DNA of 28,665 nucleotides, taken from contig JAGNPP010000002.1 in NCBI GenBank assembly GCA_017989575.1, forward strand, positions 1 through 28,665, in the 5' to 3' direction. This DNA comes from Chryseobacterium sp. Lineage in GTDB: Bacteria; Bacteroidota; Bacteroidia; Flavobacteriales; Weeksellaceae. The translations under genes were made by a program, and so were the position numbers. The notes below the pieces were generated by a model that ran no database searches, was not told the origin of the DNA, and worked only from the letters and a program-made list of their open reading frames with translations. Positions within the stretch are counted from its first letter, which is position 1; every line of letters starts with the position of its first letter. Shown piece after piece: positions 1 through 8,088 of the stretch.

Positions 1-483
1 AGTTTATTAATAAGTTCATTGGCTTTCGCGCAAAACAGCGATGTGGAAGATATGATGAATATTGACATTCCAATGAATGATAGTTCCCTAAGTTCTGTGG
101 CTTACAGCGTTCGAGGGATTTATCAAATCAAAGACAATGATTGCGATCCTTCAAAGTTCAAAACTTTAAAATATCCTGGAGGTTCCGATGCGTACATCAA
201 GGAATTGAAAGAAAAATTGGCACAAAATGCGAATTGGAAAACCTACGTTATCAACGGTTTGTTCTTTGTAAAATTGGACATTAATAAAGATGGAAATCTT
301 GCAAAATTGGAAGCCGGACCAAAAGTAGCTAACAGCGATCAATTTCTAAATGACCTGAAAGAAGCGGCAAAAAAAGTGAACAAAACCTGGACGCCGGCCA
401 AATGCAATGGAAATCCCATCGATTCTCAAGCAATGCTTAAGATTGATTTTTCATCGATGGCTTATGACAATGCATTTAACTAG
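1..483 (+). CDS. Secreted protein with TonB C-terminal-like domain (5' end missing)
   Basis: The reading frame is open to the first base of the window, so the start codon lies outside it. The visible N-terminus reads SLLISSLAFAQNS, the end of a signal peptide with a likely cleavage after AFA. The mature part is about 150 residues. The pattern PGGSDAYIKEL, then FFVKLDINKDGNL, then WTPAKCNGNPIDS and a final KIDF resembles the TonB C-terminal fold, in which a beta strand with 'DkdG' is followed by 'W.Pgk.nGkpv' and a closing strand. There is no sign of the TonB membrane anchor or proline-rich linker in the visible part, so it is probably a free periplasmic or exported domain, not an energy transducer. 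The assignment rests on motif resemblance only. A hairpin terminator follows about 50 bases after the stop codon. Confidence 0.7.
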   Translation, partial: SLLISSLAFAQNSDVEDMMNIDIPMNDSSLSSVAYSVRGIYQIKDNDCDPSKFKTLKYPGGSDAYIKELKEKLAQNANWKTYVINGLFFVKLDINKDGNLAKLEAGPKVANSDQFLNDLKEAAKKVNKTWTPAKCNGNPIDSQAMLKIDFSSMAYDNAFN

Positions 484-532
484 ATGCTAGAAATTTGCCT
501 TTAGATATTAGATTTAATTCTAGATCAATACT

Positions 533-561
533 AAAACCGTCTGTGATTGGCGGTTTTTTTT
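533..561 (+). terminator. Rho-independent terminator
   Basis: AAAACCG at 533-539 pairs with CGGTTTT at 551-557 around an 11-base loop, and the T run continues to 561. It lies 50 bases after the stop of the TonB-like gene and before the separate T9SS cargo gene. Confidence 0.75.
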
Positions 562-693
562 ATGCAATTTGAAATAGGATTAAAATTAATTTCATTTTTT
601 TTCAAAATACTAATTTATTATATCATTAAATATAAGTATCATTGCATTCTTTTTTGACAAATTAATCTTATAATTATTAACAATACAATTAGC

Positions 694-1458
694 ATGAAGA
701 AATTTTTATTATCTCTTTCAATAATCGGTTCAAGTTTATTTTTTGGACAAATCAATAATACAGAAGGTTTTGAAACCAGCAATGGAAGTTTTACAAATGT
801 TGGATTTTTTAGAAGTAAAAGTGCGTCATTCTGCAGTGGCGAATATGCGTTAATCAGAAATCTTTACAGCGGTGCACTTACTGGATCTACAACATTTTCA
901 TCTTCTGCATCTTCTGGCGCAGCGATAGATGTTTCATTCAGCTACAGAACTTTCAATTATCCGTTGGACGCCAGCAAAAAAGTTTCTGGAGAGATGGTGG
1001 TCGAATATTCTAAAGATGACGGGCAAACTTATTCCCCGATTTCTACGATTGATTTGACGTCGATTTTCACTTGCAAAACTTTTACTTACAAAATACAAGA
1101 GGGACTTGTGCCAGCAAATTCTAAATTCAAATTCCGTGTGACAGGAAATCAAAAAACGGATGGCGATTTCTATTTGATTTTGGATGATTTCAAATTTACG
1201 CCGGCAACTCTTGCGGTATCAGAACTTTCTAAGAATAAAATTGGAATCTATCCAAACCCGGTTTCTGATGTTTTGAACTTGAGCGATTACAAAAATGTGA
1301 AGTCTGTAACTGTTTCCGACATCACAGGAAGACAATTAAAAACGGTTGCCAATCCGGACAGTGCGATCCAACTGAAAGATTTGAAAGCTGGCAGTTACAT
1401 TGTGACCATCAACAATATTGACGGGACTTCGCACAACACAAAGATTATTAAAAAATAA
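694..1458 (+). CDS. Type IX secretion cargo protein with C-terminal sorting domain
   Basis: The protein has 254 residues. Residues 1-19 form a signal peptide ending in the flavobacterial FFGQ pattern. Residues 20-170 look like an all-beta domain (FETSNGSFTN, a Cys-containing stretch, many Ser/Thr/aromatic strands) with no catalytic motif I can name. Residues 183-254 are a typical T9SS type A sorting domain: IGIYPNPVSDVLNLS, then VSDITGRQL, LKAGSYIVTI and a basic last residue pair. This tail normally directs transport across the outer membrane by the Por machinery and is cut off on the way. The gene stands alone, between a terminator upstream and a perfect palindrome terminator downstream. The binding or enzymatic role of the N-terminal part is unknown. 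Confidence 0.88.
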   Translation: MKKFLLSLSIIGSSLFFGQINNTEGFETSNGSFTNVGFFRSKSASFCSGEYALIRNLYSGALTGSTTFSSSASSGAAIDVSFSYRTFNYPLDASKKVSGEMVVEYSKDDGQTYSPISTIDLTSIFTCKTFTYKIQEGLVPANSKFKFRVTGNQKTDGDFYLILDDFKFTPATLAVSELSKNKIGIYPNPVSDVLNLSDYKNVKSVTVSDITGRQLKTVANPDSAIQLKDLKAGSYIVTINNIDGTSHNTKIIKK

Positions 1459-1480
1459 CTAACTATACTTTTTCTAAAGA

Positions 1481-1508
1481 AAACGCCTCAAAAATTTTTG
1501 AGGCGTTT
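1481..1508. terminator. Bidirectional terminator, perfect 28-bp palindrome
   Basis: AAACGCCTCAAAAA at 1481-1494 is followed directly by its exact reverse complement at 1495-1508, giving a GC-rich stem base with A/T tracts on both sides. It sits between the convergent T9SS cargo gene and the methyltransferase gene and can serve both. Confidence 0.88.
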
Positions 1509-1513
1509 CTGTT

Positions 1514-2206
1514 TTATTTTTTCAGATTTAATTTCACAAGATATTGATCGTTCTCATCTGTGTAAATCAATTCCGAAATCCAACCTTCTTCCGAAGCAAT
1601 ATTTTCTAAAGTTTCCCGATCCAGATAAAGCCATTTGAACCAATCTGTGACCTCTTTTTGATATTCGTATAAACAAAAAACTTCGCCGTAATAATGGTCT
1701 GTTGGAAATATATCGTCTTCATACATATAATTAATATCCGAAGAATCGAAAATCAAAATTCCGTTTTCATTAAGCAAAGTTTCTGCTTTTTTGAGGAATT
1801 TTCTGAAGCCAGCCAAATCGCCACAAAGTCCAATACCGTTCATCAAAAGCAAAAGCGTATCAAACTTTTCATTGTTTAATTTGAAAATATCTTCACAAAG
1901 CACATTTTTCAGACCTCGGTTTTTCATCACTTCGCAAGCTGCTGGTGAAATTTCCAATCCCACAACTTCCTGATTTCTATCTTGAAGAACCAAAGCGTGA
2001 CTTCCTGCGCCAGCGCCAATATCCAGAGTTTTCCCTTTGCAAAGGTTCAGAGCTTTCTTCTCCAGAGTCGGCATTTGTTTTTCGTTTCGGAAATAGATGG
2101 AAATCGGCATTTCTACCCTTGGTCCAAACGTATCGTGAACGTAAAGTTTGCCTCGGCTGGTTTTCTCGTGAAAATTTTTGATGGCAATTCCTGGTAAATC
2201 AGTCAT
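1514..2206 (-). CDS. Class I SAM-dependent methyltransferase
   Basis: The product has 230 residues with a Rossmann-type methyltransferase core. Motif I is LDIGAGAGSH at residues 61-70, and an acidic residue ends strand 2 (VVGLEISP, E85), where SAM hydroxyls are usually held. Motif III-like LLLMNGIGLCGDL and the following LNENGILIFDSSDINYM match strands 4 and 5 of the fold. The family has many substrates, so the methylated molecule cannot be named. The gene starts 6 bases after the surE stop codon on the same strand, so the two are very probably co-transcribed. The shared palindromic terminator lies just after its stop. Confidence 0.85.
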   Translation of the reverse strand: MTDLPGIAIKNFHEKTSRGKLYVHDTFGPRVEMPISIYFRNEKQMPTLEKKALNLCKGKTLDIGAGAGSHALVLQDRNQEVVGLEISPAACEVMKNRGLKNVLCEDIFKLNNEKFDTLLLLMNGIGLCGDLAGFRKFLKKAETLLNENGILIFDSSDINYMYEDDIFPTDHYYGEVFCLYEYQKEVTDWFKWLYLDRETLENIASEEGWISELIYTDENDQYLVKLNLKK

Positions 2207-2212
2207 AGAAAA

Positions 2213-2977
2213 TTATTGAAAAATCTCGTTCAGTTCGTTCATATATTCGTAGGCTGTCATATCAAATTTCACGGGAACAATGCTGATGTAACCATTTGTC
2301 AGAGCTGTTTCGTCTGCATCTTCAGACGCGTCCATATTATTGAAATAGCCAGAAAGCCAGTAGTATTTTTTTCCGTGTGGATTGGTTCTTTCGTCGAAGC
2401 TTTCCTCCCATTTGGCATTCGCTTGCTTGCAAATCTTGATGCCTTTGATCTCTTCTTTTTTAAGATTTGGAATGTTGACATTCAGGACAACACCTTTTGG
2501 CATTGGTTTTTCCAAAGTTTTAAGAATAATTTCCTTAATAAAATCTTCTGCCTGATCAAAATCCGCTTCCCATTTCAAATCGCCAAGAGAAAATCCAATT
2601 GCTGGCAAACCTTCTACACCAGCTTCCACTGCGGCGGACATTGTTCCTGAGTAAATTACATTAATCGAAGAATTCGAACCGTGATTGATTCCCGAGACCA
2701 CCAAATCTGGTCTTCTTGGAAGGATTTTGTCCAAAGCCATTTTTACACAATCCACAGGCGTTCCGGAGCAGGAAAAATCTTTTTGAGGCCCATCAAGATG
2801 CAGTTCTTCAAAACTTAAAGTTGAATTGATTGTGATGGCGTGGCCTTTCCCACTCTGGGGCGAGTTGGGAGCTACAACAATGACCTCTCCTATTTCGTTG
2901 ACTATGCTGATTAATTTTCTAATTCCTGGCGCTGTAATTCCGTCATCATTGGTTACCAATATCAATGGTTTGCTCAT
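2213..2977 (-). CDS. surE: 5'/3'-nucleotidase SurE
   Basis: SurE is a metal-dependent phosphatase acting on nucleoside 5'- and 3'-monophosphates, linked in other bacteria to stationary-phase survival. The 254-residue product has the expected length. The metal-binding set is present: the paired aspartates of LVTNDDGI (D11, D12), the Ser of QSGKGHAIT (S42) and the Asn of SGINHGSN (N98). VIYSGTMSAAVEA is also typical of the family. The gene is first in a two-gene unit with a methyltransferase. A possible -7 promoter box (TATTTTTG on the minus strand, 3035 to 3028) lies about 50 bases upstream of its ATG, without a clear -33 partner. Confidence 0.96.
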   Translation of the reverse strand: MSKPLILVTNDDGITAPGIRKLISIVNEIGEVIVVAPNSPQSGKGHAITINSTLSFEELHLDGPQKDFSCSGTPVDCVKMALDKILPRRPDLVVSGINHGSNSSINVIYSGTMSAAVEAGVEGLPAIGFSLGDLKWEADFDQAEDFIKEIILKTLEKPMPKGVVLNVNIPNLKKEEIKGIKICKQANAKWEESFDERTNPHGKKYYWLSGYFNNMDASEDADETALTNGYISIVPVKFDMTAYEYMNELNEIFQ

Positions 2978-3248
2978 AATTTCGCTTTTATAATATTTCG
3001 GTTATTTTAATATTTTCAAAATTCTCTCAAAAATAAATAAATTATAGCAGGTAAAATAAAATAAGGTATTAAATTTGGTTTCGTTTTTGAAGCAATCCGT
3101 AACAATCCGAAAGTTCATTTGACTAATCAGAAGTAAAAATTAAATTATTTTTAAATTTCCTTTAAGATTCGGAGAAATGCTTTATTAAGCCAAAAAATAG
3201 TATTAAAAAATCTAAACAAAAATAGATTCTAACGCCACGTACAAATTT
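2978..3248. other. Divergent intergenic region between surE and the Prc protease gene
   Basis: This 271-bp AT-rich spacer separates two divergent genes. It contains TATTTTTG on the minus strand (3035 to 3028), facing surE, and TAAATTTG on the plus strand (3070-3077), facing the protease. Both fit TAnnTTTG but neither has a good TTG element at the usual distance. At 3092-3111 the 10-mers GCAATCCGTA and ACAATCCGAA stand head to tail. No RNA gene or additional ORF is evident. Confidence 0.4.
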
Positions 3249-5369
3249 ATGTTCAAAAAAATCAAGTTCAAGAAACTGCTGATGTTTGCGCCTCTTATGA
3301 CGCTGATGTTCTGTTTCAACTCCCCTCAAAATGATGATGAAAAAATGCAGACGATAATGGTAAGTGTCAAAAACACGCTTTCCTATCTTCATTATAATCC
3401 AAAACCTATCAATGATGCTTATTCTCAGGACGTTTATGAGAAATATTTTGAAAGTGTAGATGCGTCCAAAAGATACTTCCTACAATCTGATATCGACGAA
3501 TTCAAAAAGCACAATACAAAACTGGATGACTACCTCAACAATGGGAATCTGGTTTTCTATAAATTGACAATTGACCGCCTCTACCAACGTGTAGATGAGA
3601 TCGATAAAATGACTCAGGACATTCTTTCGAAGCCGATCAATTTGGATGAAGATGAGGAGTTGATCCTGGAGCCGAAAAAAAGAGTGAATCCTGCGGATGC
3701 AAAACAACAGCGTGAAGAATGGAAAAAATATATCAAGTATAACATTCTGCAGGAAATAGAAACCCTTACAAGCCGAGAAGAAGCTCAGAAAAAGAAAAAG
3801 GATTCTGTGGTAAACAACAAACTTCAGGATACGATAAAGTACGCGCCCATTTCTATGGAAAAAAAGCGTGAAAAAGCAACGGCTGAAGTAAAAGATCTGA
3901 TTACAGATTCTTTCAGAAGATTCAAAAAGAGAAAGAAAATGGATTGGTTCACCGTTTATATGAATGCTTACACAGAAGTTTTCGATCCGCACACCAACTA
4001 TTTCTCACCAAAAAACAAAGAAGAGTTTGACATGCAATTCACCGGAAAAGTGATTGGCATTGGTGCTATAATACAAGAAAAGAAAGGATTTTTGCATTTG
4101 GGTGAACTTACGATTGGCGCACCAGCTTGGAAATCCAAACAATTGACCGCTGGCGATAAAATACTGAAAGTCAAATCCAAACCAAAGGAAGAAGCGGTAA
4201 ACGTTGTCGGAATGTTGTCTGACGAAGCTGTAAGACTAATCCGTGGTGAAAAAGGAACGCCAGTCACTTTGACGGTTGAGAAAAAAGACAAGACCATCAA
4301 AGAAGTGACGATGATCCGTGAAGAAGTGGCTATTGAAGACACGTTTGCGAGAAGCATCACTGTTAATTCTAAAAATGGTAAAAAATACGGATTCATCTAT
4401 TTGCCAAGTTTCAATGTAGATTTTGAAGATGCAAAAGGCAGAAACGCTTCCGATGATATCAAAGCAGAATTGATCAAACTTAAGAAAGAAAACGTAGAAG
4501 GGATCATCTTAGACCTTAGAAGCAATGGCGGTGGATCATTGACGGAAGTTGGTGATATTATGGGCTTGTTTATGAATGCTGGACCATATGTTCAGGTGAA
4601 AGACAGCCGTGGAAAAGTTCAGACATTGAGCAACAAATCCAATGAACCAATCTGGACAGGTCCGCTTGTTGTGATGCAAAATGAATTATCTGCTTCGGCT
4701 TCAGAGATTCTTGCCGGTGCATTCCAGGATTATGGAAGAGCAGCAATCATTGGGTCACCAAGTTCTTTCGGGAAAGGAACAGTTCAGACTTTTGTAGAGC
4801 TTAATAGATTCCTTAATACGAATGATGATTTTGGTGCTTTGAAATTGACGATTCAAAAATTCTATAGAGTTTCGGGTGAATCGACTCAGAGAAAAGGAAT
4901 TGAGGCGGATATCAAAATGAAAGACTTCTTCTCCTACGCAGAGGTAGGCGAAAGATTTGACCAATATGCCTTGCCTTGGGACAAAATTGAGGCTACTTCT
5001 TACAAAAAATTGACCGGACTTAACATTACTCAACTGAAAACAGAAGTAGAAAAACAAATTGCCGAAAGCCCGAGCTATAAATTACTGCAACAATCTGCGG
5101 AGTGGAAAGAAGCCTTGGATAAAGAAGAAACGATCACTCTAAATCAAGCCAAATTCAATGAACTGATGAAAACGCGTAAAGCACAGATCGAGAAGTTCAA
5201 AGGTTTGGATAAATTCAATAACGGATTGAAATTTACCCTTCATCCGGACGAAGCAGAAAGAATCAAAAAAGACGAAGCATTTGCCAAGAAAACAGAAAAC
5301 TGGAGAAAGAATCTTGAAAGAGATTTCTATCTTGAGGAAACGGTGGATGCACTTTCGAAAATCAAATAA
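3249..5369 (+). CDS. prc: Carboxy-terminal processing (tail-specific) protease, S41 family
   Basis: This 706-residue periplasmic protease matches the Prc/Tsp type. A hydrophobic export segment covers residues 10-24. An N-terminal helical domain starts around residue 32 (SYLHYNPKPIND; FESVDASKRYFLQSD). A PDZ domain follows at about 265-355 (GKVIGIGA, LTAGDKILKV). The protease core contains LRSNGGGSL, and the Ser-Lys dyad is visible as S483 in ELSASASEI and K509 in SFGKGTVQ, 26 residues apart. The C-terminal region (about 570-706) is charged and helical, as in Prc. In E. coli this enzyme trims penicillin-binding protein 3 and degrades periplasmic proteins with apolar tails; the substrates here are unknown. 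The gene appears to be a single transcription unit ending at a palindromic terminator. Confidence 0.95.
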   Translation: MFKKIKFKKLLMFAPLMTLMFCFNSPQNDDEKMQTIMVSVKNTLSYLHYNPKPINDAYSQDVYEKYFESVDASKRYFLQSDIDEFKKHNTKLDDYLNNGNLVFYKLTIDRLYQRVDEIDKMTQDILSKPINLDEDEELILEPKKRVNPADAKQQREEWKKYIKYNILQEIETLTSREEAQKKKKDSVVNNKLQDTIKYAPISMEKKREKATAEVKDLITDSFRRFKKRKKMDWFTVYMNAYTEVFDPHTNYFSPKNKEEFDMQFTGKVIGIGAIIQEKKGFLHLGELTIGAPAWKSKQLTAGDKILKVKSKPKEEAVNVVGMLSDEAVRLIRGEKGTPVTLTVEKKDKTIKEVTMIREEVAIEDTFARSITVNSKNGKKYGFIYLPSFNVDFEDAKGRNASDDIKAELIKLKKENVEGIILDLRSNGGGSLTEVGDIMGLFMNAGPYVQVKDSRGKVQTLSNKSNEPIWTGPLVVMQNELSASASEILAGAFQDYGRAAIIGSPSSFGKGTVQTFVELNRFLNTNDDFGALKLTIQKFYRVSGESTQRKGIEADIKMKDFFSYAEVGERFDQYALPWDKIEATSYKKLTGLNITQLKTEVEKQIAESPSYKLLQQSAEWKEALDKEETITLNQAKFNELMKTRKAQIEKFKGLDKFNNGLKFTLHPDEAERIKKDEAFAKKTENWRKNLERDFYLEETVDALSKIK

Positions 5370-5370
5370 T

Positions 5371-5402
5371 AAAAAAGGAACTCAAATTTGAGTTCCTTTT
5401 TT
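5371..5402. terminator. Bidirectional terminator, perfect 32-bp palindrome
   Basis: AAAAAAGGAACTCAAA at 5371-5386 is followed directly by its exact reverse complement at 5387-5402. The T run on either strand makes it usable for the protease gene and for the convergent small membrane protein gene. Confidence 0.9.
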
Positions 5403-5406
5403 ATTA

Positions 5407-5598
5407 TCATACTTTGGTTTTAGCGTTTTGCCAATTGGTAAACCATTGGTAAGACAAGATTGTCCAGAGTGCCAGTCTTAAATAGGTTGTCCATTCTCTC
5501 ACCTCTTCTTCCCAATTTGCAATAAGACTATACAAAATATAGCTTAGTGCTATTAAACAAATTATAAATATCAGTAGAAACCAATTCCTTTTTTTCAT
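5407..5598 (-). CDS. Small two-helix membrane protein, unknown function
   Basis: The 63-residue product starts MKKRNWFLLIF and has a clear hydrophobic helix at residues 6-27. A charged WEEEVREW stretch separates it from a second, weaker hydrophobic helix around residues 38-52. I do not recognise a family. It has its own ATG, sits alone between the htpG terminator and the terminator shared with the protease gene, and therefore looks like a separate monocistronic gene. Opposite-frame shadows do not explain it because no gene lies on the other strand here. Confidence 0.6.
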   Translation of the reverse strand: MKKRNWFLLIFIICLIALSYILYSLIANWEEEVREWTTYLRLALWTILSYQWFTNWQNAKTKV

Positions 5599-5621
5599 TA
5601 TTTAAGTGTTTCAGTAAATAT

Positions 5622-5657
5622 AAAAAACCCTCAATTAACATTGATTAATAGAGGGTT
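5622..5657 (-). terminator. Terminator of htpG
   Basis: Read on the minus strand, AACCCTC then ATTAA pairs with TTAAT then GAGGGTT, with one T/T mismatch and a six-base loop, and a T run follows. It lies 15 bases after the htpG stop codon. Confidence 0.85.
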
Positions 5658-5672
5658 ACAGTTTTTATGGAT

Positions 5673-7562
5673 TTATTTCAAACTCTCAAAACTACGCTTG
5701 ATAAAGTCTGTCAGTTCTTTTCCTTTCAAAAGATTCTGAGACAATTTTGCAAGATCCAGAGCCTGATTGATCATCGCACTTTTCTCCTCAGCATTTTCTT
5801 TCTTCAATAATTCTCCAGCAAAATCTGAGTTAGAATTCACCACCAAATTATACATTTCCGGGAAACCGCCCATTCCGAACATTCCGCCACCGCCAGTGGC
5901 CTGCATATCTTTCATTCGTCTGATGAACTCTGGCTGGGTCAAGGTGAAAGGCGCATCTGTAGAATCCAGATCTTCCAACTGAACAGTGAACTTTTGGTCA
6001 TTGATAGATTCTTCGATGTCTTTCTTCAAAGCTTCCTTATCAGTTTCATTCAATTTAGAAATCACAGGTTCATCTTTTTTGATCAAATTATTGATGTGAT
6101 CCGCATCTACTCTCGCAAAAGAAACATTTTCCTTAGAACCTTCCAATTTCTGGATCAAGTGCGGAACAATTGGAGAATCAAGCAACAAAACCTCGTAACC
6201 TTTATCTTTCGCAGACGCGATGTAGCTGTGTTGCTCATCAGCATTGGTTGCGTAAAGAATGACTGTTTTCCCGTCTTTGTCGGTTTGAGTCGGTTTGATC
6301 TTCTCAACCAATTCATTCCAAAGATAATATTGACCTTCCGTTGTCGGGTAAAGTGCAAATTTGTCAGATTTTTCGTAGAATTTATCTTCAGAGATCATTC
6401 CGTATTCGATCACGATCTTGATGTCATTCCATTTCTTTTCGTAATCTTCACGGTTTTCATTGAATAACGAAACCATTTTGTCCGCCACTTTTTTCGTGAT
6501 GTAAGAAGAGATCTTCTTCACCGCGCCATCAGCCTGCAAGTAAGAACGCGAAACATTCAACGGAATATCCGGAGAATCGATCACACCTCTCAGCAACATC
6601 AAAAAGTCAGGAACAATCCCCTTCACCTCATCCGTCACATAAACCTGATTTTGATACAATTGAATTTTATCTTTCTCGATATTAAGGTTATTCGCCAATT
6701 TCGGGAAGAACAAAACGCCCGTCAAATTGAACGGATAATCCACGTTCAAATGGATATGGAACAACGGATCCTCAAACTGCATCGGATACAATTCTCTGTA
6801 GAAATTATTGTAATCCTCAGCTTTCAGCTCACTCGGCGCTTTTGTCCACGCCGGAGTTGGATTATTGATAATGTTATCAACCTCAATAGTTTCCGCTTTT
6901 GCATCTTCTGCAGAACCTTCTGGCAAAGGCAAAGTCTCAGTTTTCGTCCCAAATTTAATTGGAATTTGATTGAATTTATTATACTTCGTCAAAAGCTCAC
7001 GGATCTTAGATTCTTCCAAAAACTCCAAAGAATCTTCTGCAATATGAAGCACGATCTCTGTTCCTCTGTCAGATTTTTCAGTTTCCTCCAAAGTATATTC
7101 CGGACTACCATCACAGATCCAACGAACCGCTTTGCTATCTTCTTTGTAAGATTTCGTGAAGATTTCCACTTTCTCCGCCACCATAAATGCCGAGTAAAAT
7201 CCAAGACCAAAATGTCCGATAATTCCTGCATCTTTCGCAGAATCCTTATATTTTTCAAGGAATTCCTCCGCGCCGGAAAACGCAACCTGGTTGATGTATT
7301 TCTCAACTTCCTCGCCTGTCATCCCAAGACCTTGATCCTTGATGGTCAGCGTTTTCGCCTCTTTATCAATTTTAACCTCGATGATCGGATTTCCATAATC
7401 CACTTTCGCTTCACCAATGACAGTCAGATGTTTCAACTTCGTCGTTGCATCCGTCGCATTGGAGATCAATTCACGAAGAAAAATCTCGTGATCACTGTAA
7501 AGAAACTTCTTGATCAGTGGAAAAATATTCTCCACCGACACATTAATACTTCCTGTTGACAT
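5673..7562 (-). CDS. htpG: Molecular chaperone HtpG (Hsp90)
   Basis: The 629-residue product is an Hsp90-family ATPase chaperone of the cytoplasm, close to the 624 residues of E. coli HtpG. The GHKL ATP site is intact: RELISNATDA (E31, N35), DQGLGMT (D76) and the lid motif GHFGLGFYSAFMVAE at 116-130. The middle domain carries the catalytic-loop region DSPDIPLNVSRSYLQAD. The C-terminal dimerisation part is present, though with a glycine/methionine-rich stretch (GGGGMFGMGG) in the last quarter. The gene is monocistronic with its own terminator. No CIRCE or sigma-32-like heat-shock element was found upstream, which is expected for this phylum. Confidence 0.98.
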   Translation of the reverse strand: MSTGSINVSVENIFPLIKKFLYSDHEIFLRELISNATDATTKLKHLTVIGEAKVDYGNPIIEVKIDKEAKTLTIKDQGLGMTGEEVEKYINQVAFSGAEEFLEKYKDSAKDAGIIGHFGLGFYSAFMVAEKVEIFTKSYKEDSKAVRWICDGSPEYTLEETEKSDRGTEIVLHIAEDSLEFLEESKIRELLTKYNKFNQIPIKFGTKTETLPLPEGSAEDAKAETIEVDNIINNPTPAWTKAPSELKAEDYNNFYRELYPMQFEDPLFHIHLNVDYPFNLTGVLFFPKLANNLNIEKDKIQLYQNQVYVTDEVKGIVPDFLMLLRGVIDSPDIPLNVSRSYLQADGAVKKISSYITKKVADKMVSLFNENREDYEKKWNDIKIVIEYGMISEDKFYEKSDKFALYPTTEGQYYLWNELVEKIKPTQTDKDGKTVILYATNADEQHSYIASAKDKGYEVLLLDSPIVPHLIQKLEGSKENVSFARVDADHINNLIKKDEPVISKLNETDKEALKKDIEESINDQKFTVQLEDLDSTDAPFTLTQPEFIRRMKDMQATGGGGMFGMGGFPEMYNLVVNSNSDFAGELLKKENAEEKSAMINQALDLAKLSQNLLKGKELTDFIKRSFESLK

Positions 7563-7645
7563 ATTTATATTATTTTTTGTTTTATTTAAAATTCCAATTC
7601 CCGAATCATAATCATCTATCGATTATCATTTATCAGTCATAATTT

Positions 7646-7786
7646 GGGCGACTGCCAAAAGCCACAACTTTCCCCACGCTATTTTGTCACCGGGCTATCC
7701 GCTACAATCTTTTGCTTTTCACGATTTGTCACCAGTTGACGTATTTCCAGGCAAAATGATTTCCACTTCTATCCCTGTCGCGGGTT
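7646..7786. repeat. Structured intergenic element, GGGCG to CGCGGG type
   Basis: The segment is clearly more GC-rich than its flanks. It begins GGGCGACTGCC and ends CCCTGTCGCGGG. Internally, ATCTTTTGC at 7728-class positions just left of the centre can pair imperfectly with GCAAAATGAT at 7751-7760, and TTTGTCACC occurs twice (from 7684 and from 7726). From memory, similar GGGC...GCTAT...ATCCCT...CGCGGG elements recur between genes in flavobacterial genomes, but I cannot verify this here. It contains no ORF. Confidence 0.4.
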
Positions 7787-7852
7787 TCACAACCAATCAA
7801 CATTTCACAAAAAAAAGACCATCTACCAATTAATGACAAATTGTCGCTTGGT

Positions 7853-8050
7853 AAAAACCACAAAGACACAAAGATTTCACAAAGCACACAATTCTTATTT
7901 CTAATCTAACACTTTGTGCTCATTGATGAGTTTTAAGTTTATGTATAGCTCGTCGAAGTACCATTGCGAACCTTAGCAGGCTTTGCGTTAAAAAACCTAA
8001 GTAACCCTGGTGAACCTTGTGCAAAAACTTTGAGCTCTTTGTGGTTAAAA
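7853..8050. repeat. MITE-like palindromic element with terminal inverted repeats
   Basis: The left end reads AACCACAAAGACACAAAG (7856-7873). The reverse complement of the right end (8029-8046) reads AACCACAAAGAGCTCAAA. These are about 20-bp imperfect terminal inverted repeats around a 198-bp unit. An inner CACAAAG/CTTTGTG pair (7878-7884 and 7912-7918) adds a second hairpin. It codes for nothing. The ends resemble a CACAAAG-rich repeat that I remember as common in Flavobacterium and Chryseobacterium intergenic DNA. Its right end runs into the upstream region of the mutase gene. Confidence 0.6.
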
Positions 8051-8066
8051 AAAATCCTTACATTTA
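8038..8066 (+). promoter_or_regulatory. Likely promoter of the methylmalonyl-CoA mutase gene
   Basis: TTTG at 8038-8041 is followed after 17 bases by TACATTTA at 8059-8066, one base off the Bacteroidota -7 box TAnnTTTG. This predicts a start site near 8072 and a leader of about 17 bases before the ATG at 8089. The TTTG lies inside the right terminal repeat of the adjacent palindromic element. Confidence 0.45.
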
Positions 8067-8088
8067 CTTTCATCAAGACAAATCCAAA

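Larger units (their letters stand above)
7563..8088. other. Gene-free region with two palindromic repeat-like elements
   Basis: This 526-bp spacer between divergent htpG and the mutase gene has no plausible ORF. Bases 7563-7645 hold the htpG upstream region, including the small inverted repeat ATAATC/GATTAT at 7608-7626. Bases 7646-7786 and 7853-8050 are two repeat-like elements described separately. Bases 8051-8088 hold the likely start site and leader of the mutase gene. Confidence 0.6.

Noticed and set aside
6651..7559. Open frame of 302 codons on the plus strand opposite htpG
   Set aside because: It is antisense to a highly conserved Hsp90 gene, has a low-complexity F/R/I-rich translation and no family motifs; htpG codon bias explains the open frame.
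7608..7626. Inverted repeat ATAATC/GATTAT upstream of htpG as a heat-shock operator
   Set aside because: Six-base arms in AT-rich DNA are expected by chance, and it does not resemble CIRCE or another known heat-shock element.
8017..8088. TTG start giving a 731-residue methylmalonyl-CoA mutase
   Set aside because: The extra 24 codons come from the right arm of a palindromic repeat, and ATG 8089 gives a normal family length.
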